Assembly (NCBI GenBank): GCA_002717285.1
Contig: PBDF01000013.1
Span: forward strand, 1-32,422
Length of the DNA stretch: 32,422 bases
Source: Magnetovibrio sp.
GTDB taxonomy: Bacteria > Pseudomonadota > Alphaproteobacteria > Rhodospirillales_A > JABHCV01
Direction: 5' to 3'
The notes under the pieces: model-generated
What the model was told of the DNA's origin: nothing
What the model saw: the letters and a program-made list of their open reading frames with translations, nothing else
Databases searched by the model: none
Position numbers and translations under genes: made by a program
Part shown: positions 9,248 through 19,431 of the stretch, in pieces
Position numbering within the stretch: position 1 is the first letter of the stretch
Layout: each line of letters begins with the position of its first letter

Positions 9248-10234
9248 CTATTTACAGCCTATCTTTTTACTTTCAAGTGTGACCTTTTTAAGGATTCTAC
9301 TTGATGCTTTTGGAAAATCGTCAAGTAGTTTGGCAAATGACGCACATGCATCTTTATTTTTATCCAGTTTGGACAACGACATACCTAGTTTCAGAAGCAT
9401 GTCAGGAGCTTTCGCAGCTGAAGCATTAGCCTGATAACCACTTATAAAGTATTCTGCAGCCTGAACATACCGACCACGCACATAATAACTCTCAGCCAAC
9501 CAATAACGGGCATTATCTATCAGTTCATCTCCAGGATGTGCAGACAAAAATTCATTAAATGCTATTTCTGCCTGCTCGTAATCCCCTTTGCGCAGCAAAG
9601 TGACTGCAAAGGAATAACGCTCTGCTGGAGTTCCCTTAGGTAGTATTTCGAGATTCAGGGGTTTATTTTTTTTGGCTGATGTTTCAGACGTTTGTTCAAT
9701 ATCCATCGGTTGAGCAGAAGCAGATTGTTGTTCGTCATTCTCCACAACAATATTTGCTTTTTTTGTTTTGGTAATGGTGCCGAGAACTCCTGGCTTATTT
9801 GTTCCAGGTAATTCCTGTTGAACACTACCTGGTGAGGGAGAGGCTTTAATAGTTTGTTTGGCTCCGGTTACGCCATTCTCAAGAGTGCTTAACCGGTAGT
9901 CAAGGTCAGTAATTAATTTATCAAGTCGTAATCCAATTTCTACGATTTGTTGGGAGACAGTTTCTACCCTGCCTGTTGTTGCTCTAAGCTCGTCTTCAAG
10001 ATCAATTAACCTCACAGCAACTCGCGCAGCAGCTGATGACCCAGTTATTTCACTACTTACATCACCTTCACGTGAAACCTGAATGTTCAATGTTTTAATA
10101 TCGCGTTCAATACGCTGAAGGCGATCAAGAATGGGTTTCAAATCTCTGGTCTGGGCAAAGCTTGGTTCTAAAAACACTTTCCCGAAAAGAGTTAATACTA
10201 GGGCAACCAGGAGCCACATTCGCATATGAAACAT
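9248..10234 (-). CDS. cpoB: Tol-Pal system protein CpoB (YbgF)
   Basis: Periplasmic protein that links Tol-Pal-driven outer-membrane constriction with septal peptidoglycan synthesis. The 328 residues begin with a signal peptide (hydrophobic ~6-18, cleavage near SFAQ). A coiled-coil region follows (~30-110, with heptads such as RLQRIERDIKTLN and LRATTGRVETVSQQIVEIG), matching the YbgF trimerisation part. A low-complexity linker (~115-195) leads to TPR repeats in the last ~125 residues, starting at PAERYSFAVTLLRKGDYEQA. It follows pal, but a strong terminator lies in the 152-bp gap, so it may be expressed at a lower level or from its own promoter. Confidence 0.95.
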   Translation of the reverse strand: MFHMRMWLLVALVLTLFGKVFLEPSFAQTRDLKPILDRLQRIERDIKTLNIQVSREGDVSSEITGSSAAARVAVRLIDLEDELRATTGRVETVSQQIVEIGLRLDKLITDLDYRLSTLENGVTGAKQTIKASPSPGSVQQELPGTNKPGVLGTITKTKKANIVVENDEQQSASAQPMDIEQTSETSAKKNKPLNLEILPKGTPAERYSFAVTLLRKGDYEQAEIAFNEFLSAHPGDELIDNARYWLAESYYVRGRYVQAAEYFISGYQANASAAKAPDMLLKLGMSLSKLDKNKDACASFAKLLDDFPKASSRILKKVTLESKKIGCK

Positions 10235-10306
10235 CTTTTAGATCCTAGAACCAGGCTTTGTATATAAAGTAGTAGTAAAAAATGGGATTTCTTCTGTTTT
10301 TCCTAT

Positions 10307-10346
10307 AAATAAAATAGGGCGCAAACCTAAACGGTAAGCGCCCTAT
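10307..10346 (-). terminator. Strong intrinsic terminator after pal
   Basis: On the minus strand ATAGGGCGC (complement of 10338-10346) pairs perfectly with GCGCCCTAT (complement of 10314-10322); the 15-nt loop can form an inner ACC/GGT stem. TTTTATTTA follows. GC-rich 9-bp stem plus T-run make a textbook Rho-independent terminator 40 bp after the pal stop. It separates pal from cpoB. Confidence 0.85.
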
Positions 10347-10386
10347 CAAATTTATGCATTTAAGAAGGGTTCTTAAACAGCTTACC

Positions 10387-10884
10387 TTATTGCGTAACAG
10401 TAACGGAACGACGATTTTGCGCCCAGGCTGCTTCGTTTGAACCTTTTGCTACAGAGCGTTCCTTACCATAAGATATTGTATCAATACGATTCTCGGCAAT
10501 CCCAAGTGCAAGAAGATAATCTTTAACTGAATTTGCGCGGCGTTCACCTAATGCGAGGTTATATTCACGTGTGCCACGCTCATCAGCATGTCCTTCAATA
10601 ACCACTTTTACAGTTGCATTCTCTTTGAGCCAGGCAGCCTGCTTTTCAAGAACCTGCCGAGATTCAGCCTGCAGATTATATTTATCATAATCAAAGTATA
10701 CCCTATCGCCAACATTTACCACTAGATCTTGCTGGCTACCTTTAACCATTGAGGGCGTCTTTGAAGAATACGCTTCGGTTAGTCCAGAACCACTAGCAGC
10801 TTTTTTTGTCGGAGCCGTCGGAGCCGTTTCGCATGCTGCAACAAGAGTTACCGCTGCAATCATGCCAAGGATGTTAAATCGCAT
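10387..10884 (-). CDS. pal: Peptidoglycan-associated lipoprotein Pal
   Basis: Outer-membrane lipoprotein that binds peptidoglycan and TolB as the passive arm of the Tol-Pal machine. I place the start at the ATG at 10884 (165 residues) because AGGGAG lies 8 bases upstream and it gives a clean signal with lipobox LVAAC (cysteine 18); the open frame continues 14 codons further upstream. The C-terminal OmpA-like domain shows VYFDYDKYNLQ, VVIEGHADERGTREYNLALGERRA, VKDYLLALGI and the closing AWAQNRRSVTV with the meso-DAP-contacting Asp and Arg. It lies 165 bp after tolB, with a small leader hairpin in the gap. Confidence 0.98.
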   Translation of the reverse strand: MRFNILGMIAAVTLVAACETAPTAPTKKAASGSGLTEAYSSKTPSMVKGSQQDLVVNVGDRVYFDYDKYNLQAESRQVLEKQAAWLKENATVKVVIEGHADERGTREYNLALGERRANSVKDYLLALGIAENRIDTISYGKERSVAKGSNEAAWAQNRRSVTVTQ

Positions 10885-10972
10885 AATTTTTCTCCCTCGC
10901 CGAAGCGAAATATAAAGACGATCCACCTTTGTGCAAATCGCGTAAAAAAAAATAGGTTATTACATTTGTTTC

Positions 10973-10994
10973 ATAAAGCGTTAAAACACTTTAT
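10973..10994 (-). other. Imperfect palindrome in the tolB-pal gap
   Basis: ATAAAGCG..CACTTTAT, a 22-bp near-palindrome. As RNA on the minus strand it forms a 9-bp stem with one G-U pair and a 4-nt loop. No T-run follows directly, so it is not a standard terminator; it may be a processing or mRNA-stability element between tolB and the abundant pal mRNA. Confidence 0.35.
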
Positions 10995-11049
10995 CCAAGT
11001 CTTTTTTTACTAAACAGTACAATCTTTGTAAACAATTACTCCACTAAGA

Positions 11050-12396
11050 TTAAGGAATCAAAGGTGACCAAGCCGGATCAGAGCCATCTAATGGAGTAAT
11101 AACTTGTCTCTCATTATGGCCGGTCAGATCTATAGAATATAATTTGGACTTTCCACCACTACCATCTACATTTGACCGACCCTGACGAAAAAACATCAAT
11201 ACTCTCCCATTTGGTGCCCATGTTGGAGCTTCCACCAAAAAATCTTCGGCTAACAATCTTTCACCTTTACCATCGGGACGCATTACACCGATGTAGAAAC
11301 GCCCCCCCGTAAATTTTGTAAAAGCAATTAAATCCCCGCGTGGTGACCAAACCGGGGTAGCATATCTTCCTTTGCCGTAGGAAATTCTTTTCACATTGCT
11401 CCCATTTGCCATCATTACATAAATTTGCTGCGAACCACCACGATCAGAATTAAACGTTATAAATTTACCATCAGGTGAGAAACTGGGTGATGTGTCAATT
11501 GAAGAATGGTGTGTTAGACGCTCAGTAGCTCGGGTTTTAATATCCATCGTAAATATTTCAGAATTGCCATCCTTTGCCATGCTAAAAATTACTTTTTTGC
11601 CATCAGCCGAGAAACGTGGCGCAAAAGTCATTCCCGGGAAATCTCCAAGTATCTCTTGATGGCCTGTCTCGATGTTGAAAATATATACTCTTGGTTTATC
11701 TCCGAAATAAGACAGATAGGTAATATCTTGAGAGGTGGGAGAAAAGCGTGGTGTCAGAACGAGGGTGCTTCCATCAGTCAAGAATTGATGATTTGCTCCA
11801 TCCTGATCCATTATTGCCAAGCGCTTGGTCCTCTGTGTCTGTTGTCCTGTTTCAGAAACGTAAACAATGCGGGTATCAAAGTAGCCACTTTCTCCTGTTA
11901 TCCTCTTGTAAATTGCATCTGAGACAATATGAGCTACACGACGCCAATTATCTGGTGCTGTAAAATAAGCAAGCCCCTGCATTTGCTGCTCAGCGAAGAC
12001 ATCCCATAGACGAAATTCAACTCTAAGACGGCCATCAGGGACAAGCATGACACGTCCTTGTACTAAAGCCTGTGCGCTAATTATGCGCCAATCCCCAAAC
12101 CTTGGTAAAGTATCTGTTGTGTGTTTACTTTGAATGAAAGCTCTTTTATCAAGAGGTTTAAATAAGCCTGAACGCTCAAGATCGTTAGATATTACCCGCG
12201 TAATATTTCGTCCATATTCCTGCTCAACAGCTTTATCACCTATGAAATCTGTAACTGCAACAGGCAATGGTTTAACGGTCCCTTGCGTTATGTCAATGCG
12301 CAGCTCAGCTGAAAATGCCATGTGAATTGAGGCAATAAACATCGTGGTGGTTAAAACACTTAAATACAGAGTTTGACTCCATTTTAGAATTATCAT
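11050..12396 (-). CDS. tolB: Tol-Pal system protein TolB
   Basis: Periplasmic beta-propeller that shuttles between Pal and TolA. The 448 residues start with a Sec signal peptide (cleavage near AFSA, about residue 30). The N-terminal alpha/beta domain (~30-165) begins ELRIDITQG and includes [15 protein letters not shown]. The C-terminal six-bladed propeller has repeated [51 protein letters not shown] and [13 protein letters not shown] blades. ATG start overlaps the tolA stop by 4 bp (ATGA), indicating translational coupling. Confidence 0.99.
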   Translation of the reverse strand: MIILKWSQTLYLSVLTTTMFIASIHMAFSAELRIDITQGTVKPLPVAVTDFIGDKAVEQEYGRNITRVISNDLERSGLFKPLDKRAFIQSKHTTDTLPRFGDWRIISAQALVQGRVMLVPDGRLRVEFRLWDVFAEQQMQGLAYFTAPDNWRRVAHIVSDAIYKRITGESGYFDTRIVYVSETGQQTQRTKRLAIMDQDGANHQFLTDGSTLVLTPRFSPTSQDITYLSYFGDKPRVYIFNIETGHQEILGDFPGMTFAPRFSADGKKVIFSMAKDGNSEIFTMDIKTRATERLTHHSSIDTSPSFSPDGKFITFNSDRGGSQQIYVMMANGSNVKRISYGKGRYATPVWSPRGDLIAFTKFTGGRFYIGVMRPDGKGERLLAEDFLVEAPTWAPNGRVLMFFRQGRSNVDGSGGKSKLYSIDLTGHNERQVITPLDGSDPAWSPLIP

Positions 12397-13274
12397 CCGC
12401 CAAGCATCTCCTTTGGATTAAATACAAGCTTCATTGTTTTCCATCGATTAAATTTTTCGCGCGGCAGTTTAAAGGGTTGGCAGTGTTTGTTTAATACTGC
12501 ACGTAAAGCACTTTCAGCCATAGCTCGTAAGAAAGTATCCGCATGCAACCCTTTATTATTTATTTTTGCTTCACGAACAGTTCCATCTAAATTCATTGAG
12601 ACGACAATTTCAATAATCATGTTGTGAGCATCTTTGGCTCCAGCAGGTGGGCTCCAACATTTGGTAATTTGCTGACGCACATGATCAATTTCACTAATAG
12701 ACACTACCCGGGACTGATCGAAGCTACGCTGTTCATTTCCTAGAGCTTTATTGATTTGCTCCTCGAAGGAAGTCTTAGGACGAGCTTTTTTCTTTTGTGG
12801 CTTTGCCACTTTACCCTTAGCAGATTGAGTTGTTAAATCAGCAATTGTCCTCAGTACTGAGTCAAAATTGTTCTGCGGCCTTGGCTTAAGCTTTGGTCTA
12901 ATTTTTACTAGTTCAACAGGTGCTTTCAATTTTTTCTTCACAATTGGCTTGGGCTTAGGTTTGGACTTGGGTTTAGACTTCACATCAAGCACAGGCACAA
13001 CTATAGCATCTTTTTGTTTATCGGTATCGTCAACTTTTGTTTTCGGCCTCGAGTTTACGGTGACTTTAATATCAGTTTTTAATTGTTTATCGCTTGATTT
13101 TTTATCTTGTTCATTTTTTTTTGACGGCGCATTAGTTATATCTGCTACGTTCACTATTTCAACTTGTATTGGGGCTTCTATAGCAACATCCTGACGCAAG
13201 GATGGAATACCAAAGTATGCTATGGCCACAATGTTCAAGTGAAGTAAAACAGAAATAAAAACGCTAATTCCCAT
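12393..13274 (-). CDS. tolA: Tol-Pal system protein TolA
   Basis: Inner-membrane protein that carries proton-motive energy from TolQR across the periplasm. The 293 residues have one N-terminal membrane segment (~3-22), a long Lys/Pro-rich extended domain (~45-150, with repeated KPKPKP-type runs), a short helix with [14 protein letters not shown], and a C-terminal TolA/TonB-like domain (~200-293; [11 protein letters not shown] through [12 protein letters not shown]). It is shorter than E. coli TolA, whose central helical domain is longer, but alphaproteobacterial forms are often like this. It lies between tolR (9 bp away) and tolB (overlapping). Confidence 0.96.
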   Translation of the reverse strand: MGISVFISVLLHLNIVAIAYFGIPSLRQDVAIEAPIQVEIVNVADITNAPSKKNEQDKKSSDKQLKTDIKVTVNSRPKTKVDDTDKQKDAIVVPVLDVKSKPKSKPKPKPIVKKKLKAPVELVKIRPKLKPRPQNNFDSVLRTIADLTTQSAKGKVAKPQKKKARPKTSFEEQINKALGNEQRSFDQSRVVSISEIDHVRQQITKCWSPPAGAKDAHNMIIEIVVSMNLDGTVREAKINNKGLHADTFLRAMAESALRAVLNKHCQPFKLPREKFNRWKTMKLVFNPKEMLGG

Positions 13275-13283
13275 TATGAGTGA

Positions 13284-13748
13284 CTACTTTGCTCTCTTTT
13301 TGAATGATGGTCCGCTCATGTGTTCGGTAATCAAAGCTACTTTCCTAAAGCCTGCTGAATTGACCGTTCCCATAACCTCCATGACACGACCATAATCGAT
13401 AGTCTTATCACCCCGCACAAAAATACGTACGTCCTGATTATTAGCAGTTATTGCTAGAAGACGCGGCACAAGGCCTTCCAGGTCCAGCAGTGTTTCTTGC
13501 AAAAATATTTTGCCTTCTGCATCGATAGAAATTGCAAGTGGCTCATCATCACCAGGGACAGCTGCTGCCTTGGTTTTTGGCAAATCCACAGTAACACCTA
13601 CTGTAAGCATCGGGGCTGTAACCATAAAGATAACCAGCAAAACCAGCATCACATCTACCATTGGAGTAACGTTGATTTCACTCATTGGTTGACGGCGCTG
13701 ACGTTTTCCAACAGTAAAGCCTCCAGAAAACTTCGGGTTAAAAGCCAT
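13284..13748 (-). CDS. tolR: Tol-Pal system protein TolR
   Basis: ExbD/TolR-family stator partner of TolQ. Of 154 residues, the segment SEINVTPMVDVMLVLLVIFMV forms the single membrane helix with the essential proton-binding Asp at residue 32. The periplasmic domain follows (VDLPKTKA, ISIDAEGKIFLQE, VFVRGDKTIDYGRVMEVM-like block, GFRKVALITE). ATG start lies 4 bp after the tolQ stop with AAGGAAGG upstream inside tolQ. Confidence 0.98.
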   Translation of the reverse strand: MAFNPKFSGGFTVGKRQRRQPMSEINVTPMVDVMLVLLVIFMVTAPMLTVGVTVDLPKTKAAAVPGDDEPLAISIDAEGKIFLQETLLDLEGLVPRLLAITANNQDVRIFVRGDKTIDYGRVMEVMGTVNSAGFRKVALITEHMSGPSFKKRAK

Positions 13749-13752
13749 ACTT

Positions 13753-14496
13753 TTACTTGCCTTCCTTTTTTACTCGACGGTCCAGCTGACGTGACAAGAT
13801 CGCTGAAAATTCACTAGAGAAGCCCTCCAAGCGTCCAGCGTAACGATCAAGATCTGCACTCAGTTTATTATAGGCCACGACAGCAGGTATCGCCGCCAGT
13901 AATCCAAGTGCGGTCGCAAACAAGGCCTCGGCAATACCCGGGGCAACAACCGCTAAAGATGTGTTCTTAGAAACAGCAATTGACTGGAAGGAGTTCATAA
14001 TCCCCCATACAGTGCCAAATAGCCCGATGAATGGTGCTGTCGATCCAGTTGTAGCAAGAAAAGACATGTAACTCTCAGCTCGGGCAACTTCCCGTGCCAA
14101 AGTAATTTGCATCACCCTCTCAATACGTTCACTCAAACTAACAGTTGCTGTAACACGATCTTCTTTTGGCACCTCGGCCCGACCCCATTCCCGCATTGCA
14201 GCAACAAAAACCGCAGTCATTGGATCTTTTGGTTGATCTCCAGTTCGAATATACAATTCATCAAGTGAAACCCCAGACCAGAAAACTTGCTCAAAAGTTG
14301 AAGCCTTTTTATTCAGCTTTCTCATAACCAACAACTTTTCAATGATAATTGCCCAACACCAAACCGAAGCCAGAATAAGAATGACAATTACAGACTTAAC
14401 GACAAGGTCAGCGCGCATAAAAAGCGACAACATAGAGAAATCCAAATCACTTACAGAACCACTGAGCGTGGCAGCATCAATTATCGAGTTTTCCAT
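13753..14496 (-). CDS. tolQ: Tol-Pal system protein TolQ
   Basis: MotA/TolQ/ExbB proton-channel subunit that energises TolA together with TolR. The 247 residues have an N-terminal membrane helix (~32-51), a cytoplasmic loop, and the paired helices around TTGSTAPFIGLFGTVWGIM and GIAEALFATALGLLAAIPAVVAYN, which carry the conserved Thr, Gly and Pro residues of the family. ATG start, 21 bp after the ybgC stop. First of the tolQRAB-pal set, in the normal order. Confidence 0.98.
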   Translation of the reverse strand: MENSIIDAATLSGSVSDLDFSMLSLFMRADLVVKSVIVILILASVWCWAIIIEKLLVMRKLNKKASTFEQVFWSGVSLDELYIRTGDQPKDPMTAVFVAAMREWGRAEVPKEDRVTATVSLSERIERVMQITLAREVARAESYMSFLATTGSTAPFIGLFGTVWGIMNSFQSIAVSKNTSLAVVAPGIAEALFATALGLLAAIPAVVAYNKLSADLDRYAGRLEGFSSEFSAILSRQLDRRVKKEGK

Positions 14497-14517
14497 AATT
14501 TACTCATTCTATCTTTC

Positions 14518-14928
14518 TTAAGTTAAACATATTGTTTTGAATTTGGAGCGCAATTTGATTGGTAATCGCGCAATTTTTCCATATGAAGTGATGCAAGCCA
14601 ATTTTATATTTATATTGACAAGCTCAACACCTCTACATTTAATTTTTTGTTCACCGCACAAGGAAGCACCACCAACATGCGTTATGACTGAATGAACTTC
14701 CAGAGGGTCATCGAGGTATGCGGATTTTCTATAGTCGACTTGACAGTTTTTTACTGTCAAAAGGATGTTCTCTTTATTTAAAAGACAGCCACTTTCGATG
14801 CCAAGACCACGCAACATCTCAGTTCGTGCACGCTCAGCGAATTTTAAATAATTAGCATAATAAACAATACCGCCTGCGTCTGTATCCTCATAGTAAACTC
14901 GTAGGGGAAAAACGTGAACCTCAGTCAT
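14518..14928 (-). CDS. ybgC: YbgC-type acyl-CoA thioesterase
   Basis: Hot-dog fold thioesterase encoded at the head of tol-pal clusters; E. coli YbgC hydrolyses short and long acyl-CoA and interacts with phospholipid synthesis enzymes. The 136 residues contain the signature [26 protein letters not shown] with the catalytic Asp17. The ATG start overlaps the ruvB stop by 8 bp and has GGAG 9 bases upstream, so it is coupled to ruvB. Confidence 0.96.
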   Translation of the reverse strand: MTEVHVFPLRVYYEDTDAGGIVYYANYLKFAERARTEMLRGLGIESGCLLNKENILLTVKNCQVDYRKSAYLDDPLEVHSVITHVGGASLCGEQKIKCRGVELVNINIKLACITSYGKIARLPIKLRSKFKTICLT

Positions 14929-15961
14929 TGTGTGTCTCCTCCATCAGCTCAAGTTGAGCTGCCGATACCGGAGCTTTCATACCCAGATGGGTGTATGTTT
15001 GGCTTGTAAGAGCCCGTCCCCGCTGGGTGCGAATGAGTAGTCCTTGCTGAATTAAATAAGGCTCGATGACTTCCTCAATAGTGTCACGTTGTTCTGATAA
15101 TGCAGCCGCCATAGTTTCAACGCCAACTGGACCTCCCCCATAATTGTCAGCAATGCAAATTAAGTAACGCCGATCCATAGCATCCAAACCCAGCTTGTCC
15201 ACATCTAGTTTGTTCAATGCCAAATTAGCAGCACCCTGATCGATTATTTTTGTATTATCAACAACGGCAAAATCTCTAACTCTCCGCAAAAGCCTTCCTG
15301 CAACACGAGGCGTACCACGAGAGCGTTTAGCAATTTCCATGGCACCATCCTTACTTAGCTCTAATCCAAGAAGATTTGCTCCACGACTGATTATACTCTC
15401 AAGCTCATGAGGCTCATAAAAAACAACACGCAAGGGTATACCAAAGCGTTCACGTAAAGGGTTTGTAATCAAGCCTGATCGTGTAGTTGCACCTACAAGT
15501 GTAAAGTGCGGTAAATCTATACGAACTGAACGTGCTGCAGGCCCCTCACCAATAATAAGATCTAGCTGAAAATCTTCCATGGCTGGGTAGAGTATTTCTT
15601 CAACCACCGGGCTAAGACGATGAATTTCATCAATAAATAAAACATCATTATGTTGAAGGTTAGTCAAGATTGCGGCCAAGTCGCCCGCTTTAGCAATAAT
15701 GGGACCTGACGTTGCTCTAAAACCGACACCTAGTTCGCGTGCAACAATTTGTGCAAGCGTGGTTTTACCTAGACCTGGTGGACCATAAAATAACACATGA
15801 TCTAGGGCTTCGTTACGCTTACGAGCAGCTTTTACAAACACCGACAAGTTTTCACACAACTGGTTCTGACCAACAAACTCACTCAAATGTTGAGGACGTA
15901 AAGCAGAGTCCGCAACGTCTTCAATGTGGGATTCTGGGCTTATCACTCTTTTTTTATTCAT
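14921..15961 (-). CDS. ruvB: Holliday junction ATP-dependent DNA helicase RuvB
   Basis: AAA+ motor that drives branch migration with RuvA. From the ATG at 15961 the protein has 346 residues: Walker A GPPGLGKT (60-67), Walker B LFIDEIH (around 111-114), sensor/arginine-finger region [17 protein letters not shown], sensor 2 [17 protein letters not shown], and a C-terminal winged helix ending [16 protein letters not shown] one codon upstream is less likely; the ATG overlaps the ruvA stop as TGATG, a usual coupling arrangement. Confidence 0.99.
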   Translation of the reverse strand: MNKKRVISPESHIEDVADSALRPQHLSEFVGQNQLCENLSVFVKAARKRNEALDHVLFYGPPGLGKTTLAQIVARELGVGFRATSGPIIAKAGDLAAILTNLQHNDVLFIDEIHRLSPVVEEILYPAMEDFQLDLIIGEGPAARSVRIDLPHFTLVGATTRSGLITNPLRERFGIPLRVVFYEPHELESIISRGANLLGLELSKDGAMEIAKRSRGTPRVAGRLLRRVRDFAVVDNTKIIDQGAANLALNKLDVDKLGLDAMDRRYLICIADNYGGGPVGVETMAAALSEQRDTIEEVIEPYLIQQGLLIRTQRGRALTSQTYTHLGMKAPVSAAQLELMEETHND

Positions 15962-16602
15962 CAACTCGGATCCTTTTTGACTGGGGCCAACTCAGCCAGT
16001 GTGGCCCTTATCAGATCTTCAAGTCCTATATTGTCATCCAGTTTTTCAATTGCTACGTTTACTGCTGTTAGGGAGTGAGATGCAGAATAGCCCAAATTAA
16101 CAAGAGCGGAAACGGCCTCTGAAATTGTATTTGAGACTGCACGATTAACTTGCACTAAGTCCATATTAGAACCGTCTTGGCCTGCATCCAAGCCAGTAGA
16201 AAAGATAGCAACTTTGTCTTTGAGTTCCGTCAATAGCCGAACAGCCAATTTAGGACCCACACCCGGTGCACGAGTAATTGTTGTTTTATCTGAGGAAATG
16301 ATAGCTTGAAAAAGTTCTTCATCTCCAATTACTGAGAGTATGCCAAGTGCTACCTTTGCACCGACCCCCTGCACCGTCGTCAACAACTTAAACCAATCAC
16401 ACTCGGATTGCTCGAGAAAACCATAAAGATGGATATGATCTTCGCGCACATGGGTCTCAATAACCAATGACGACATAACACCACTTTCCAAGTAGCTAAG
16501 CGTCCGCGAAGAACAAAATACCAAATAGCCAACGCCAGAAACATCAATAATGGCCCAGCCCTCACCTTTTAGATCGACTAGCCCTGTCAATTTAGCGATC
16601 AT
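15961..16602 (-). CDS. ruvA: Holliday junction branch migration subunit RuvA
   Basis: Tetramer that binds four-way junctions and loads RuvB. The 213 residues show the N-terminal OB-fold ([21 protein letters not shown]), two helix-hairpin-helix motifs ([14 protein letters not shown] and [17 protein letters not shown]), an acidic-pin loop near the N-terminus, and the RuvB-binding domain III ([13 protein letters not shown]). The ATG overlaps the ruvC stop by 4 bp. Confidence 0.98.
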   Translation of the reverse strand: MIAKLTGLVDLKGEGWAIIDVSGVGYLVFCSSRTLSYLESGVMSSLVIETHVREDHIHLYGFLEQSECDWFKLLTTVQGVGAKVALGILSVIGDEELFQAIISSDKTTITRAPGVGPKLAVRLLTELKDKVAIFSTGLDAGQDGSNMDLVQVNRAVSNTISEAVSALVNLGYSASHSLTAVNVAIEKLDDNIGLEDLIRATLAELAPVKKDPS

Positions 16603-17105
16603 TGAACAAGACTTCCAGTTTTCAATAAGGATTCGGGACTACTGCGATGATGAGCATGACAGATTGCTACAGCTAGTGCATCAGCAGCATCAGCATTGGC
16701 TATTTCACAACCTGGAAGTAAGACTTTGATCATCATTTGTACTTGCTCCTTTCCTGCATGCCCAACTCCAACAACAGACTTCTTTATCAGGTTTGGAGAA
16801 TATTCAGTAACTGAGCACCCTGCCTTAGCAGGAACCAACAATACAACTCCACGTGCCTGTCCAAGCTTAAGTGTAGATTTAGGGTTCTTATTAACAAAAG
16901 TTTCCTCCACAGCAGCTTCCACAGGAGAAAAAAATTTGATGACATCAAACAAATCATCATGTAATTCAACTAATCGATGCGCAAGGTCAGCCTGGTTGTT
17001 TGTTGCCACCACACCATTGGCAATGTGGATTATTCTATTGCCTTCAATTTCAATGACCCCCCAACCGGTTTGCCTAAGTCCCGGATCAAACCCGATCAGT
17101 CTCAT
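16599..17105 (-). CDS. ruvC: Crossover junction endodeoxyribonuclease RuvC
   Basis: Resolvase that cuts Holliday junctions. The 168 residues keep the RNase H-fold acidic residues: Asp7 in [11 protein letters not shown], Glu67-Glu68 in AAVEETF, and Asp139 and Asp142 in [20 protein letters not shown] start with AAGGGG 9 bases upstream. It lies 31 bp after yebC; yebC-ruvC-ruvA-ruvB is the common alphaproteobacterial order. Confidence 0.98.
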   Translation of the reverse strand: MRLIGFDPGLRQTGWGVIEIEGNRIIHIANGVVATNNQADLAHRLVELHDDLFDVIKFFSPVEAAVEETFVNKNPKSTLKLGQARGVVLLVPAKAGCSVTEYSPNLIKKSVVGVGHAGKEQVQMMIKVLLPGCEIANADAADALAVAICHAHHRSSPESLLKTGSLVQ

Positions 17106-17136
17106 TTCAATTGCCCCTTCATTTAGCTAAGGCACC

Positions 17137-17886
17137 TCAGTTGCTAAGACGTTCCATAATCTCATCAGAGACTTCAAAGTTTGAAGCCAGTCGCTGCACA
17201 TCATCATTATCCTCAAGCGCATTAAGTAACTTCATTAATGTCGCAGCCTTTTCCTCTTCAAGCTCAGTTGTAGTATGCGGTCTCCAATCCAAACAGGCGT
17301 CCTCGGGAGAACCAAATTTCTTTTCCAAGGCATCACGAACTGTCCCCAGCTCATTAGGATTACAATAGACCTCGTGCATGTCATCGAGAGACTCTACATC
17401 AATTGCTCCTGCTTCGAGGGCTGCCTCAAACATTTCGTCAGCATTGATAGCAGCCGCTGAGAATTTAACCAGGCCAACCTGATCAAACATAAAGCCTACA
17501 CTACCCGTTTCACCGAGGTTACCTCCATATTTGGTGAAGGCTGCACGAACTTCGGAAGCCGTGCGATTTCTGTTATCCGTAAGTGTTTCAACTATAATAG
17601 CGACACCGCCCGGTCCATAACCTTCATAACGAACCTCGTCGAAATTGGTATCGTCACCACCCCCAACCCCTTTTTTTATGGCGCGATCTATATTATCTTT
17701 TGGCATATTAACTGACTTGGCAGCCATAATAGCAGTACGAAGGCGTGGGTTCATGTCTGGATCAGGCAAACCCAATTTAGCTGCGACAGTAAGCTCTCTA
17801 ATGTGCTTTGCAAATATTTTAGCACGCTTGGCATCTTGTGCGCCTTTGCGATGCATTATATTTTTGAATTTTGAGTGACCTGCCAT
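17137..17886 (-). CDS. yebC: YebC/PmpR family protein
   Basis: Member of the YebC/PmpR/TACO1 family, studied as DNA-binding regulators and more recently as translation factors acting on proline-rich nascent chains. The 249 residues start with the family hallmark [18 protein letters not shown] and continue [28 protein letters not shown] segment ([16 protein letters not shown]), [19 protein letters not shown] and the acidic tail [13 protein letters not shown] start. It is first in the run leading to ruvCAB and tol-pal. A GAGGTTG followed by ATGTAA lies directly upstream (see findings). Confidence 0.98.
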   Translation of the reverse strand: MAGHSKFKNIMHRKGAQDAKRAKIFAKHIRELTVAAKLGLPDPDMNPRLRTAIMAAKSVNMPKDNIDRAIKKGVGGGDDTNFDEVRYEGYGPGGVAIIVETLTDNRNRTASEVRAAFTKYGGNLGETGSVGFMFDQVGLVKFSAAAINADEMFEAALEAGAIDVESLDDMHEVYCNPNELGTVRDALEKKFGSPEDACLDWRPHTTTELEEEKAATLMKLLNALEDNDDVQRLASNFEVSDEIMERLSN

Positions 17887-18260
17887 AATTTTTTACATCA
17901 ACCTCGTTAGTTCAGAATCAAATAGATGAGATAATAAATATCATAACATACTTATAAAAAACACGCATGAAATCAGACGTTGAGTGAACACATAATAAAT
18001 TTTGTATTTTTATGAAAAATAGTATTGCAGGTCTTTAACAATCAGGCAAAGACACATAGAATATTTGGGAGACTTCCCCAAAAAAGTTTTTATCTGAGTA
18101 TTTTTAGATTTGTTTTCATAACTAATAATTTATGGTTTCATACAATAAACAACATCTGTATTAATCTTTTAGAACCAAGTGAACACTAGTAAGTAATGAT
18201 AGCCCCCATCCACACCATTCGCACAAGAAATAGAGCCATTGCCATTTCTGCCAGAAGCAC
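17887..18260. other. Spacer between ymdB and yebC
   Basis: 374 bp of AT-rich non-coding DNA. It should hold the promoter for the yebC-ruvCAB-tol run; several TAT-rich -10-like sequences lie around 17930-17960 but I cannot choose one. No RNA gene or long repeat seen. Confidence 0.35.
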
Positions 18261-19073
18261 TCATGTAGGCAAGGCCCCACTCAAGCGACCTCCAATTCTT
18301 ATTGGTTCTATTGACTCTGCTAATCCTGTGTTCTCATTAATTTCAACAAAAACTCCGCAGAGTGTCGCTTCACCATCCATCGGCTCTATCCTTGGAGTGG
18401 GAACTTGCTTAGTAAAGCGAGCAATTGCCGACTCTTTGCGCATACCTATGACAGAATTATAATCACCACACATACCAACGTCTGTTTGATAGGCAGTTCC
18501 TCCCATCAAAACCTGAGCATCGGCTGTGGGCACATGGGTATGAGTACCGACAACAACTGATGCCCGCCCATCACAATAATGACCCATTGCCATTTTTTCA
18601 CTTGTTGTTTCCGCATGTATGTCAATGAAAATAGCATCCACATCCTTACTCAGAATAAATTTATTCAACATACTGTCTACAGCCTGGAAAGGATCATCTA
18701 GGGAGTCCATAAACAAACGCCCCATTAAGTTCATCACCAAAATTGTTTTCCCTGTGACCGTCTCGAAAATACCATAACCAGCACCCGGTGTGCCTCTTGG
18801 GTAGTTCATTGGGCGAAGAAGTTTTGGATCACTATCTATATAGTTCATGAGTTCGCGTTGATCCCACACATGATTACCGGTTGTAATTACATCAACTCCA
18901 ACTTCATAAAAACTCTTACAAATTTTTTCTGTAATGCCAAAACCATGAGCTGCGTTTTCGCCGTTAACAATAATAAAATCTGTTTTTAGCTGAAAACGAA
19001 GGCTTTCAATATTGTCAAGTATTGCCCGACGACCACTCTTACCCAAGACATCGCCGCACATAAGAATATTCAT
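18261..19073 (-). CDS. ymdB: YmdB-family metallophosphoesterase
   Basis: Calcineurin-like phosphodiesterase of the TIGR00282/YmdB family, whose Bacillus member hydrolyses 2',3'-cyclic nucleotides and affects biofilm decisions. The 270 residues show the metal-ligand blocks GDVLGKSGRRAI (Asp8), VNGENAAHGFGIT, TTGNHVWDQRE, FIDIHAETTSEKMA and VGTHTHVPTAD. Length is normal. ATG start with an A/G-rich but weak ribosome site. In many alphaproteobacteria it lies between fau and yebC, as here. Confidence 0.95.
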   Translation of the reverse strand: MNILMCGDVLGKSGRRAILDNIESLRFQLKTDFIIVNGENAAHGFGITEKICKSFYEVGVDVITTGNHVWDQRELMNYIDSDPKLLRPMNYPRGTPGAGYGIFETVTGKTILVMNLMGRLFMDSLDDPFQAVDSMLNKFILSKDVDAIFIDIHAETTSEKMAMGHYCDGRASVVVGTHTHVPTADAQVLMGGTAYQTDVGMCGDYNSVIGMRKESAIARFTKQVPTPRIEPMDGEATLCGVFVEINENTGLAESIEPIRIGGRLSGALPT

Positions 19074-19431
19074 GAATTTCTTTCTTTTTAATAGCTAAGC
19101 CCATAGTGTCTTATTTGATAATGCACCTGTGGACCGTAATTTTCAAATCGCTTGCATTAAATCAAGTTCTGTTTGCAACGACTTCGGATCATGGAAGCTC
19201 ACTACTTTTTTGTGCTCTCATAATTAGTTTCTGAGTGTCTTCAATTACCGCTCAGACAACAAAAACTATACCTCAATTACGAGCCTCACCTGTTCGTAAC
19301 TTTCATACCGATAGTTTGTTCCTAGGTTTGTTTTATTGTTGTACTTTGTTTTTGGCAAATGCTTAACGTTACAATTTTTTACTAATTACAAACATTTTTT
19401 TGTTTACAGCACTGCAAAAAAACCACACACA
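19074..19431. other. Spacer between fau and ymdB
   Basis: 358 bp without an open frame or recognisable RNA. It contains T-rich runs on both strands but no clear stem plus T-run terminator. The ymdB promoter is presumably here. Confidence 0.35.

Noticed and set aside
15959..15964. TTG start for ruvB at 15964
   Set aside because: The next codon is ATG in a TGATG overlap with the ruvA stop, the usual coupled start.
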